Part shown: positions 24,412-34,491 of the stretch, piece by piece
Layout of the letters: every line of letters starts with the position of its first letter
Numbering within the stretch: the stretch's first letter is position 1
From: Isoetes taiwanensis
Taxonomy: Eukaryota > Streptophyta > Lycopodiopsida > Isoetales > Isoetaceae
Length of the DNA: 64,000 bases
Direction of reading: 5' to 3'
NCBI GenBank assembly: GCA_021234155.1
Contig: JAJEKV010000018.1
Span: forward strand, 16,931,415-16,995,414
The notes under the pieces: generated by a model
Told to the model about the DNA's origin: nothing
Database searches by the model: none
Seen by the model: the letters and a program-made list of their open reading frames with translations, nothing else
Position numbers and translations under genes: made by a program

Positions 24412-24520
24412 GGTACTAGAGCAGCTGGGGATGTCAAACCGATGGGAAAGCGCCTTTGGGAGCTGAAAAATCGCCTTGGAGTGAGAAGCAAATGAGTAGG
24501 GTGCAAATGAGGGTTGTGGT

Positions 24521-24531
24521 TCTATTTATAG
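24521..24531 (-). promoter_or_regulatory. TATA box of ORF X
   Basis: Minus strand reads CTATAAATAGA about 110 bases before the ATG at 24,411, with CCCTAA-type text just upstream. The same arrangement precedes the H3-like gene. Confidence 0.6.
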
Positions 24532-24756
24532 ACAAAACCCTAATTTTTGGAATTTTTAAGATTGGGGAATATCTATGATTCTAAGGTCCTGCTATGCAAT
24601 TCATAGGCAAACTAAGTTAAAGAACGCATTCTAAGGATCCTATTGCAACAAATTTCATCTAATTTGGAGAAAGTTGGGGTGGTCAATTTTGGTCTGATCA
24701 CTCACATATGTGACGATTAACTATCAAGTCTAGAGCGTATGATTTGGTTTCATCCA

Positions 24757-24830
24757 AATCATCGTGGCCTTTTCGGTTAGGCTGCACAGCTATCACTCCA
24801 GAGGTAGTGGGTTCAAGTCCCGTCCAGACC
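24757..24830 (+). other. Degenerate tRNA-like sequence
   Basis: It contains a good internal B-box (gggttcaagtcccg) forming a T-arm of five pairs with a seven-base loop, followed by ccagacc at the expected acceptor position. A weak A-box-like cggttaggctg lies upstream. The 5' acceptor strand does not pair with ccagacc, so it is not an intact tRNA. A tRNA-derived SINE head or a tRNA pseudogene is most likely. Confidence 0.4.
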
Positions 24831-24870
24831 TTTAAATGTGACAGTATGATTTAGATAACTCATGCCCTAG

Positions 24871-25522
24871 TGGTGTGACGTAGTGCGCGAGAGGCTAATC
24901 CGAGACTGGTCGGATTTGGTCCTGGCGCACTCTATGAGGGGTGGGGCCCTATTTGGGTCGAGGATGACTCAAAACATGCAAACTAAGGGTCAAATCTTGG
25001 TTATCTCGACGAGATTAGGTCGGATTGTGCCCTTATTTTTTACATTTGGACAAGTCTTGGCATAGATCAAGGGTCGACCACTCACACAGTGCGCGAGAGG
25101 CTAATCCGGGTGGGGCCCTATTTGGGTCGAGGATGACTCAAAACATGCAAACTAAGGGTCAAATCTTGGTTATCTCGACATAGGTCGGATTGTGCCCTTA
25201 CTTTTTACATTTGGACAAGTCTTGGCATAGATCAAGGGTCGACCACTCACATAGTGCACGAGAGGCTAATCTGATAATGGTCGGATTTGGTCCTGGCGCA
25301 CTCTGTGAGGGGTGGGACTCTGTTTGGGTCTAGGATGGCTCAATTTCTATAATCTAAGGGTCAAATCCTATTTTTCTCAATGACTTGGGTTGGATTATGC
25401 CCTTATTTTCTACATTTGGCCAAGTATTGACAAAGATCAGTGGTCAACCACTCACACAGTGCGCGAGAGGTTAATCCGAGACTGGTCGGATTTGGTCCTA
25501 GCACACTCTGTGAGGGGTGGGG
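24871..25522. repeat. Hairpin array 1 (CACTCACACAGTGCGC family)
   Basis: Four copies lie at about 24,871, 25,077 (lacking its middle), 25,240 and 25,447. Each is about 75 bp. The left arm, CACTCACACAGTGCGC followed by AGAGGCTAATCCGAG, pairs with a right arm ending GCGCACTCTGTGAGGGG and containing GGTCGGATT, so the arms fold over about 32 bases. Between copies is a shared ~130-bp spacer with ggtcaaatcttggttatctcgac and acatttggacaagtc, giving a period near 205 bp. The array lies immediately upstream of ORF X on its coding strand. Confidence 0.85.
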
Positions 25523-25649
25523 CAAAAAACACTGAGTTTTGCTCCAAATTTGGCAATTCCAAATGCAGATACTATTAGTACAACCTAATTACTTATGATC
25601 TTGCACATTATCATGTCAAAAACATAACTTTGTATTTACAAAAAGTTAT

Positions 25650-26886
25650 TTACAAATCTTCCTTCTTAATGAATCTAGCTAATTTCATATCTTTGGGCAT
25701 ACAAGTCACTCTTTTAGCATGGAGGGCACATGCTAAGGAGTCTTCAAAATGCTGAACTATCTTTTGTTCTGCTGCCTCCTGTAGTGCGAGTAACATATCA
25801 TCAATTACTCTCATTGACTTGTCGAACTCCTGTAAAGTTTCGCGGGTGAGTCTCGCGAAGGCGGCTCGTGGTATCAGCAACCCGTAGCTCCTTTGGAAGT
25901 GGCGGATCTCCCGAGCAGCTCTCGCGAAGTACGAATCCACCTTTCTCTTTATTGGCTTCTTTGGAGGTGCTGGTCTTTCTGGGGGCGGCTTGAGAGTGTT
26001 CTTCCTCGATGGTCTGCCTCCCTCCACGTACGTGACTTTGTGCTGCTCGTAATACCTTGAGTACTCCTCGTACATTTTCATGTACTGGTTGTACTCCTTC
26101 AATTTCTTCCGATACTCTTGGTCTTGCTTGAGTACGTATGACTCCCTTGCTGGCTTGGGCTTCTTCGAGTTCGCTGCTGGCTTGATTGGGGAGGGCCATT
26201 TGGGGTAAGGGGGTGCTCCTGCTGTCGGCTCCTCCTCTTCATTACCTGCATTCGAGGGTCCCGAGCCTTCAGCTGGAATAGGGACCCTTATCTCCTCGTC
26301 TGACTCAATGTCAGAGGAGGAGGGCGGCTTGTCGGGCTCTTGCTCCCGTATGACGACTCCTTTTGCCGGCGTCGTCTTCAGCTTGCACCGGGTCTCCTTA
26401 AGTAACTCGGGGTCTTTCCCCTTATCCTCCTTCTTCTTCTGGCGCTCCTCCTTGCGTTTCCTGCGCTCCTCCTTCTTTTTTCTTCTCTCCTCCTTGTGCT
26501 TTCTGCGCTCTTCTCTCTCCCTCCTGCGCTCCTCTTTGTCTTCTTGACCTCCACTTCTTCTTCATTCCTTTTCCTTTTCAGCTCCTTCTTCTCCAACCTC
26601 TTCAGCTCCATCCTCAATTCCTCTTCAGCTCCCTCTTCTTCGTAGCCTGGCTCGCTCTGGCTCCCAGGGCCCTCCTGTGTGTTGGGCTGCTCCTCCCAAT
26701 GTTCTGGGCTCGCTCCTCCTCCTGGTGCTCCCGGGCCTCCTCTTGGGCGTCTGGATTGGCTTCTACGCCCTGTTCTCTCCTGGCTCTCTCTTGAGCCTGT
26801 CTCGCCTTCTGTTGGGCAGCCCGCTCTTGGGCACTGACGAAGTCGTCTGGCACAACTATTCGGGCAGTCTGTTTGGTGCGAGCCAT
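25650..26886 (-). CDS. Very long histone H3-like protein
   Basis: The start at 26,886 gives MARTKQTAR, identical to the first residues of histone H3 after the initiator Met. The last ~95 residues (about 25,935-25,650) are an H3 histone fold: AREIRHFQRS (alpha-N), LLI, FARLTRE (alpha-1), LALQEAAEQ...FED (alpha-2), then HAKRVT and MPKD..LAR.I at the end. Between them lie about 310 residues, where H3 has about 35: Ala/Glu/Arg-rich coiled-coil text, a long EERRK-type lysine-arginine stretch and a Tyr-rich segment (KEYNQYMKMYEEYSRYY). Two register changes, near 26,695 and 26,535, interrupt it; both fall in repetitive purine text and could be sequencing errors or decay. Total about 410 codons. By family it should assemble with H4 into a nucleosome-like particle; that is inference. 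It lies inside a gypsy element. Confidence 0.85.
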
Positions 26887-26989
26887 ATTTTGAATTGGTC
26901 TAATCGCCTTCCTGGCGCCTAAAAATCGTCTCATTGAACGATGAGCGGCTAGCTGGGGAAGGAAAGTGTAAATGAGGAACCCTAAATGT

Positions 26990-27000
26990 CTATTTATAGG
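26990..27000 (-). promoter_or_regulatory. TATA box of the H3-like gene
   Basis: Minus strand reads CCTATAAATAG about 105 bases before the ATG at 26,886, preceded by AAACCCTAAAACCCCC-type text. The spacing and flanks resemble the ORF X promoter, and both leaders contain an AAGGCGAT block before the start codon. Confidence 0.65.
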
Positions 27001-27108
27001 TCTGGGGGTTTTAGGGTTTGGACCTGCAAATTCATGTTGTACAATCCTGCAAGGTATTAGTGTTTTTAGGATCAATACATTAGGTTTGTTTGGGCAAAAA
27101 GTGTCCAC

Positions 27109-27393
27109 CACTCACACAGTGCGCGAGAGGCTAATCCGAGAATGGTCGGATTTGGTCTGGGCGCACTCTGTGAGGGGTCATCCCTTTTTTACTCTAATTT
27201 TCAATTTATCAGGTGTTTCTTAGTGTGATAACATGCAAACTTAGGTCAAATATAAAGATTAAGCTGTCTTGCACTATCAATTTACACTAATTATGCATCT
27301 ATCTAGGTCAACATGGGTCCACCACTCACACAGTGCGCGAAGAGCAAATCCGAGAATGGTCGGATTTGGTCTTTGCGCACTCTGTGAGGGGTC
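27109..27393. repeat. Hairpin array 2 (same family as array 1)
   Basis: Two full copies, at about 27,109-27,180 and 27,322-27,393, 213 bp apart. They have the same pairing arms as array 1 (CACTCACACAGTGCGC against GCGCACTCTGTGAGGGG, AATCCGAG against GGTCGGATT). They lie just upstream of the H3-like gene's TATA box on its coding strand, and between that and the primer-binding site. Confidence 0.85.
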
Positions 27394-27595
27394 ACACCTT
27401 TTTGGCCAGGATTTTTAGGGTTTTTGCTAAAATTTCTTATTAACTTAGCATTTACCTACCCGCTGCACTAGATATTGGAAATTTTTTTTCCAATTTTCGA
27501 GGTTCATGCTTGGGTGGCTCTTCCCAAGACTTGGAAGTCTACTGTTAGTCCTAACAGGAAATGGTCAGTGCTCGATCTTGGTCTACCAAGATCAT

Positions 27596-27607
27596 GCTCT
27601 GATACCA
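27596..27607 (-). other. Primer-binding site (initiator tRNA-Met)
   Basis: Minus strand reads TGGTATCAGAGC one base inside the 5' LTR end. This is the complement of the 3' end of plant initiator tRNA-Met, the usual minus-strand primer of Ty3/gypsy and copia elements. It fixes the LTR boundary and orientation. Confidence 0.9.
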
Positions 27608-27608
27608 C

Positions 27609-29106
27609 TGTGACGTCCCATACTTCCTATACGATGCACACATCATATCAGAAGGCGGAGTATTCCCCCTGACAGCCAAACTGGCAGAGGCTATCCACCT
27701 GACACAATCCCGTGGACTGAGCCAGCGAGGGAAGAGTGGATGTGTCATTGATCCCGTCTTCCATCGGGTCAGCCTAGCTACGGAAGCGTGAATAAACATG
27801 AGCACATAACATCAATACATTAATAAGTTCGAAGGGTGAACACCTCAGAACATCACATGTACAACAACATCAAATAACATCAACATGGGGAGATCCTACC
27901 CAGGGCTCAGACTCAAGGGGGATCGACTGACGGCTTGGGTCTCCAGAAGTCAAGCAGACCGAATTCATGGCAATGGATTGGGCTGGCATAAGAACATGGC
28001 TGTTGGGTAGTCCACTCCATCCGCCCCTCCCATGCACACTTTGCAGATTAGGTTGACAAGTGTTGGGACCAGACCGTAGCCTGCCGGGTACATAACCGAG
28101 AGGGCTACTGCTGGGTTGCATCTTCCCAGTCACGATGAGGCAGGAGGAGAGTCACCTCTCCTCCAGAGGCATGCATGCCCATCACAGGTGGCTAGAGGGC
28201 CACTGCCCTTATTCGACTTAACCTCATGGAAGGCGACGCATCACCCCAAAGGTGTCGAGCTCATGCCTTGCCCACACTCAGTGGCAAACCATTAAGCCTA
28301 GCTCACTAGGATCCCTGGTAGGCTTTACACACCAGAGGGATCGCTCAGTGACGGGACAACTCCCCCTTTTTCATCGATCTAGCCCCTCCACCCACAACCA
28401 GGCAGGCTCTTGTGCACGGGCTGCATTAATTGGGTATTAAGGGTCTATCTAGGAACATCTGGTCAACTACCCCCCTTCCCAATACACGGGAGAGCATAGA
28501 ATGAATACCATCATCATCAAAGAACTGAATTGTAGAATAACATCTAATCTACCTACCTAACATCCAAAGTTAGGTTCATTTGTTAGAGCTTATGATCTCG
28601 GGATCTGTAAGGCCTCTAAGGCTGAACTAACATGCTAAACCAGCTCATTGCCAAGCTAAAAGGCGGCTTTGCACAACAGAATGACTAATTACCAGGCACC
28701 TGACTTGCTCCACATCCTCGGAATGCGTCCATGCCTCTGATCCTGCTGAAGACTGCTGGAAGAACTGTTGTGCAAAGACGGCTTTTCAAAGCCTGGCAAT
28801 GCGAACTAGGTGGCTTGGCCGAAATGGCTCTTGGAAACCCTAATTGTGAAAAGAAAAGGTTTAGGGTTTAAGGGGGAAGCCCTTATATAGAAAACCTTAG
28901 GGTTTAGGTTAATATTGACCAAATGGGGTTTTGCCATTTGGCATGGGGTTTATAGTTGCATATGTTTATTAAACATGCACAACTTACGAGGTTGCCCCCT
29001 AGGTGCAACCCTTTACATCTCGCTAGTACTTGTCATGCTGACAAGTACGTGTGACGTGGCAGTATAATATACGTATTTGGGGCATATATTATATTGGAAC
29101 GTCACA
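27609..29106 (-). repeat. 5' LTR of gypsy element 2
   Basis: About 1.5 kb, starting TGTGACGTTCCAAT at 29,106 (minus strand) and ending ...GGGACGTCACA beside the primer-binding site. It is homologous to 17,994-19,560 but much diverged. Its terminal bases form the short inverted pair TGTGACGT/ACGTCACA, which contain an ACGT core of the kind bound by plant bZIP factors; binding here is inference. Confidence 0.85.
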
Positions 29107-29955
29107 GTTTCTGACTTAAAGCATATTGCATGAAGTTTAATTTCTTAGCTAATCTCATTCTATTAAAATTCACATGATGCAAAGAAGTGCCAATAAAACC
29201 CAGAGAGCTCATAAGTATGATGCAGACATTCTTGCTCGAAATGTGACATGGAAATAACTTTTCAATGAACTGAAACCATAGAAAAATGCTCACACTATCT
29301 CCGCCCGATTTGGATTATTAAATAAATCAGTGAAACCCTTCTGGGCTTCAATTCGAGGGAAATTTGGAAGGGTTTCCACGGGAGGCCAACCCAAATCGGG
29401 CGTACTTAAAACCATCGTTTAGAGGTTACATGAAAATACATGTGTTATTCAATCAATCCCCTGCTCCATGTCAAATCCCCTGTTTTCGGCAGATCTGGCA
29501 AATTTCTCATCCACAAAAGAAAGCAGGGTCATCGAAGGCATGTGTTATTGGAATTTCCAGTTTCCAATTGCTCAGGCCGTCTGCAGCTGGAGCAAATTTG
29601 GAGTTGCAAGCGGGAGCAAACTTGAGAAGGAGATGATTGGTTTCATCTATTGGGTTCGAATCTTAGGCTCTTTTTTTTTCATGTACATCAAGAATTGAAA
29701 ACAAAAAGAATAGATTTGTATAAAGAACATCAAGATCAAGTATAGAGATCAAGAAGGAGCTGACGAACAGAGAGTTCGATCCCGCTATGCCTTATCCAGA
29801 AGAGTACAAAAATTGGGGCAATTTGATAAATACACAAAATACAAGGGCATTTTAACAAATATGAGAAAATATTGGGGCATTTTTTAAATTTTCCCTTAAT
29901 ATTACGAAGAAATGTTCTGTCACCATTCTAAGGTTGAGCAAGGGTTTTCGGCCGA
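29107..29955. other. Intergenic region upstream of CCNDBP1
   Basis: No ORF of note. It holds the presumed promoter and leader of the CCNDBP1 gene; I cannot point to a clear TATA box. Three short overlapping ORFs at 29,364-29,698 lack recognisable motifs. Confidence 0.5.
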
Positions 29956-31501
29956 ATGAAGACCGCAAAGCTTGTTCGAGCATTCCATCTCCATAGCGAC
30001 TCTTTGCGGCAGACTCTTGAGGTACTTTAAACGTTTCGTTTAATCTATGGATTTCTTGTCGGAGTCATCATGTGTGATGCTGATATTAGATATTGAAAGA
30101 ACCAGCGCCCGACACCCTAGACAAGGTTCCATGGAGTGAAGTAAAGAAAGCGGCAGACCAGGTTGCCAAACAGGCTACCACAGGTATGCACTATTGAATT
30201 ATGTGTATCATGCCAATAAAATGATCAGATAGGTCATTGGACTGGTGGCAGTTCTGTTTTTTTTGGTCATGGGACACAGCTAGGCGTAATGGTTACAGGC
30301 TTGGGATTATAAATTTTGAAGCTTTATTTTGCAGCTGGAATCTTATGGGGAGGGTCTCCAACCATAGAAGAGTCCATGGATCAGATTACAGCATATGCAA
30401 ATGAATTACATGGATTTATCTTGCTATGTCATGGAACTACAGTTGGAGCAGGTCGAACATTCCTCTCCAGTAGCCAACGTTTAGCTGAACGGCTTGTGAA
30501 TACTAGTCTGGCTCTCCTCAATACTGCGCTATCAGTTGATAAAAAAGGTAATACAGCAACCTGCTCATCACATGTTAATTCGATGTTCTTATTTGTATAT
30601 ATGGCTATGAAAGATTGGGAGTTTTAGTGCTTAAACTGCATATATGATCTTTCCCGTCTTTACCAATTCCACCAGCGATATATTCTCTTTTCCCTGTGAG
30701 AACGATGAGATGCTTTTCTATTCACTAAGGCAAATAGTTCCACCCACAATATACATGTCTATCTATGTGAAGTTCATATTGTTCTTGCTGTTAGCTTATA
30801 TTAAACAAAACTTGCCTTTGGTTAAGACTGCTGATTGTATTTTTATATGTTTTTCTCAAGATTTTGATAGAGGAAAAGACAAGAAGGCACTTCCAGTGCT
30901 TGTAGGGTGTGTATGGGAAGTTTGTACAGACATAAAAAAGGCTCCCAGTAATAACTGTGCTGCAATTGGGCGATGTATTGTACAAGTTGCCACATCAATA
31001 AAGGATGTCTTGCGCGAAGTAAAAGAAGCAGAAGAAAGTGGTCCAAGTAAAGAAGGGACATCTCAGAATATTAAGGAGGTTTCAGACAATTCTGAAGATG
31101 ATAATGATATTTTGACTTTTGATACAGAGTTTACAGCAGCTGAGATAAACGTTGTGAGCACGGCTAAAGGATTGTTTTTGTCAACTCTTGAAATTGTAAA
31201 ACAGCTACTTTATTTGTGTGCAAGTGCACCAGAAACTTCAGAGTCCATAATCAATTTGGAGACTATTTTGGAGGATGTGCAGGCACTATCGAAGGAGATA
31301 GATGAGTTGGGTGCTTCCCTCTATCCACCCCAAGAAACTAGTGCAATGAGTGCTACGGTTCAGAGGATCAATATTCTTGTACTGGATATTAAACAAAAAG
31401 TTGGCTGTTTTACGGGCTCATGGATTGAGCCACTAAACTTGGCATTTGAGAGTTTATGTGTTTCTGAAAATGCCTTGAATTCTGTACTTTCTAGTAGTTA
31501 A
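29956..31501 (+). CDS. CCNDBP1: Cyclin-D1-binding protein 1 homologue, four exons
   Basis: Exons 29,956-30,021, 30,090-30,183, 30,335-30,547 and 30,861-31,501 join in frame across GT...AG introns (68, 151 and 313 bp) to a 337-residue protein ending at TAA 31,499-31,501. Human CCNDBP1 is about 360 residues. Family hallmarks in order: PWSEVKKAADQVAKQAT, a conserved C-H-G-T segment around LLCHGTTVGAGRTF, LVGCVWEVCTDIKKAPSNN, and AIGRCIVQVATSIKDVLREV, then an acidic Ser-rich loop (residues about 185-200) and a helical C-terminal domain. In animals the protein (GCIP/DIP1) binds cyclin D and HLH factors and restrains proliferation; the plant role is unknown to me. Splice sites and codon quality look normal, so this appears to be a working host gene. 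Confidence 0.9.
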
Positions 31502-32207
31502 CATTTCCTGCATTTCAGTTGTATTTCACTGAATTTATTTGCAAAAATAGTAAGAGCATGCAGTCCTTATAAGAGCATACAGTCCTTATCCTTAACCGGC
31601 AGGATTTGTGATCAGCACAATCCCGAGTGTCCATCGTAGATCTGTGATATGCCGGAACCTCCATTGCCCGCCCAGAATCAGCGTCCTCTTCAGCTTGGTG
31701 GTATAAGTTCAGCTCTGGTGGTAGCTCTGGTCGTGATAATCTTGCTGTGGTCGTGATAACCTTGCTCTGGATTGAGATAATCTTGCTATGGGCATCCGAA
31801 CCAGCTGATAAACCTTGCTCTGGGTGGTGAGAAGCTTGTTATGGAGCTCGTTCATAGCTTGCCGGTTAAAGGGGATAAACACCCCTGCTTGCCCCTTACA
31901 GCAGATAAACACTCTGGGCTCGCCCGTTGCCCCTTCGGGCTTGCCCGTTTCTCTGCTGTAAGGGGCTCGCTGGGTGCTTATCCCCTTCTTATGGTAACCA
32001 CGTTAGGGGCTTCAGAAAATGATAAAGTATATTTGAAATGGAGAAACTCGAATTTTTCACAGGAATTAAAACTCAAAATTTTCCTTGTCGATACACTAGG
32101 TTTTGTTTGTGAAAAGAATCTAGTCAGTTTATTTTTGGCATGGTTTTCCTGTCAAAGTACGGTTGGGTTGCTATTTGTTAAGAGAGCTTTTGCGGTTGAG
32201 GTTTTTG
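31502..32207. other. CCNDBP1 downstream region with degenerate tandem repeat
   Basis: From 31,715 to 31,835 there are four to five imperfect copies of ggtcgtgataatcttgctctgg. The remainder has no ORF of note. The 3' end signal of CCNDBP1 must lie here; I see no standard AATAAA. Confidence 0.4.
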
Positions 32208-32270
32208 GCAGGGTAAACTTTAAGATGGCCATCTCTCTTAAATGGTAAAACCAGATTGTCTAGTCTAGAT

Positions 32271-34491
32271 GGGTGAAAATAGTTTTACCTTAGTTTTGGT
32301 GATTCCATCGCGGTGACTACTCTCCCGTGGAATCACTAACCCTCCGGAAACGGGATCCGTTCCGGAGGCCCCGTTATTCGTACCTGACAGCGTCAGGTGT
32401 ACCTTTTGATTGATCCCAGCCATCCATTTATAGGGTGCATCTTGACCGTCCATTTTATACCTTCCGGCAGAATCACCTTCGCAAAATACCGTGGGACAGA
32501 ATCACCGCCCTTTTATATCACGCGACGGAATCACCATCTGCAATATCTTAGTAAAAATTCAAAATTTTGACGTCTTGCTCTTGTGGGAGGTTTTTCGGCT
32601 ATGGCGGCTTGCTCCGGTTATAGATGGCGATTGAACAGGCTGGGGTTGAGAAGATCTTCCTTCTTTTCTTGTTCTTGTTTTATTTTTTCTTCTACAGATC
32701 CGGCAGCATGGCTGTGGCCGAAAACAGGGGAGTTTTTCCTTCTCGCTGGAACGGACCTTGCATGAAACAGGGCCAAAAGTGTTCTAATCTCTGTGTTTTT
32801 GGGCCTCGTAGCAGCTGGGAGTCGTGGATGGAGAAGCCTATGTTCTGCTGCTCAATCCGGTAGTTTCCTGCCATCGCCATAGGCCCATAGCTGCTTTCTG
32901 CCCTTTCCTAAACCTCGAATCCAGTTTTCTATGGCTTCTAAAGACCTTTTTACAGACCTGGATAAAGGAATTCATAAGTCTACAGTAGCTGTCTCTGCTT
33001 CCTCTTTAGACGGAGGAGCTCCAAACACGACATGATCTCGGACAACATATTCAACCCGTTCTTCGTCGCCTGTCAATTCCCATCCTTCATACTCCCATTC
33101 TCTAGACGACAAACCTTGCTGCTCATGCAAAACCTCCACACTAGCAGCATGCACCACGCCATTCGATTCTTTGCCCAAAACGCCGGAGATCTTGGCGTGG
33201 TGGATCAAACCGCGATTCCAAGTGCACCAAGGCCACGGCAAGAGCTCTGGCCGCTGACTTGGCCGCTCCTCGCAGTATCATCAGGCCTCCCATCTCTCCT
33301 AAATTGCATCAACAATTTTGGACAAGGGCTCGACTGTGGAAGGAAATAGCTGCCCATGTGGCAGGCCTACACTCCGAAGGCCCAGCAGTGATAACTTTGC
33401 AATGTTGTTTGCAGATCCGGCAGCCTAAATGGAGCACATCCGGTTTTATGTCTTCTTCTTACCCTTTCTTGGTTAAATGCTTGCGAGGTCCGGCGGCCCT
33501 AAATGGAGCAGATCCGCAGAAATGCCGGTGCGTACTTTGGCGGCGCCAAATGCCACAACTCGCTCTGCCTTGTCAAACTCGGCCCTTTTCTGCCCTCTTC
33601 TTCCCTCCAAATCACCTCTGCCCTCTTCTTCCCACCAAATTACCTCTGTTCAAATCAATCCATGGCCCTCTTCTGTACTATTTTCATCCTTTCTGCACTA
33701 TATTCATCTCTTCTCATAAATACGGTAACAAATCTGTTTCTGTTGAATGGGATTTCTATTCCATTTTTTGGCATGTCTTTTGTTCTTGCTATTAAACAGG
33801 CATGTTTCTTGTTCTTGCTTTGAAGAACCCATGGCATTGCCGATATTGGCAAGGACCAGAAATGTTTTTGGGAGCATAACAATGGAGATGCACACACAAA
33901 ATGGAGTAGCCCAGCTTGTTTATTTGCACCATTGGTTTACTACTAATTTCCTCATGATCTTCAAGTAACGTAGGCTTCGCTTAAAATAATCCTCAACCAT
34001 TTTTTATGGAATCGGGCATAAACTTCTGCTGGGATTGAACCATCTGCCAATTTTTCCTCCCTGCCTGCAGTTATTACAGATTCAAAGGTCTCCAGGTGAT
34101 TCCTTCCCGAGGAATAGTACACGGTGATTCCACGGGGGAGAATATTACCGTGGTGATTCCAAAGGAGAGAATATTTACGCGGTGATTCCACGGGAAAGAA
34201 TATTATCGTACGCGGTGATTCCACAGGGGAGAATATTACAGTATACGGTGATTCCACCCCGAAGGATCAATTCCATGTGATTCCGTTGCGTAGAGTAAAA
34301 AGGTGGTGATTATTTTGCAGATGTGATTCTGCTGGAAGGTATAAAATGGAGCCTGTCAGGTATGGATAACGGGGCAGGTACGGATAACGGGGCAGGAGGG
34401 TATAGATAACGGGGCAGGAGGGTTAGTGATTCCGCGGAAGAGTAGTCACCGCGATGGAATCACCAAAACCAGGGTAAAGCTATTTTCACCC
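32271..34491. mobile_element. 2.2-kb TIR element with GGTGATTCC subterminal repeats
   Basis: The left end gggtgaaaatagttttacc pairs with the right end ggtaaagctattttcaccc, and inversion continues through ttttggtgattccatcgcggtgactactct over more than 60 bases. Inside each end are repeated GGTGATTCC boxes, pointing inward from both sides (seven or more in 34,085-34,440, about five in 32,300-32,545), as expected of transposase-binding subterminal repeats. No transposase ORF is present, so it is non-autonomous. The direct repeats on either side are about 50 bp, far longer than a target duplication. Confidence 0.75.
32972..33241 (-). pseudogene. Captured coding fragment inside the TIR element, unidentified
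   Basis: A minus-strand frame of 89 codons has the look of a real protein: GLIHHAKISGVLGKESNGVV, then EWEYEGWELTGDEERVEYVV, then RDHVVFGAPPSKEEAE. Acidic and aromatic residues alternate as in a plant conserved domain, and the frame has no low-complexity bias. It stops without a natural terminus on either side. I cannot name the family. Its place inside a transposase-less TIR element suggests capture of a host gene piece, as in Pack-type elements. Confidence 0.4.

Larger units (their letters stand above)
17994..29106 (-). mobile_element. Gypsy element 2: LTR retrotransposon with two extra 5' genes
   Basis: Read on the minus strand the order is LTR (29,106-27,609), primer site (27,607-27,596), hairpins, histone H3-like gene, hairpins, unidentified ORF, gag with CCHC knuckle, aspartic protease, AT-rich filler, polypurine tract (19,573-19,561) and LTR (19,560-17,994). 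Both LTRs begin TGTGACGTTCC on the minus strand. RT, RNase H and integrase are missing, so the copy is non-autonomous. The LTRs are homologous but heavily diverged, and the flanking 5-mers (attgc and gtttc) do not match. The copy is therefore old or assembled from two related insertions. Confidence 0.8.

Noticed and set aside
24757-24830. Functional tRNA gene
   Set aside because: The acceptor stem does not pair and the A-box is weak.
26535-26695. Introns explaining the register changes in the H3-like ORF
   Set aside because: No GT...AG pair spans the shifts without removing coding-like text; small indels in purine-rich repeats fit better, though errors cannot be excluded.
25650-26886. Ordinary host H3 or CENH3 gene
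   Set aside because: Host H3 is about 136 residues; CENH3 lacks the MARTKQTAR tail. The position between primer site and gag, and the shared hairpin module, argue for an element gene.
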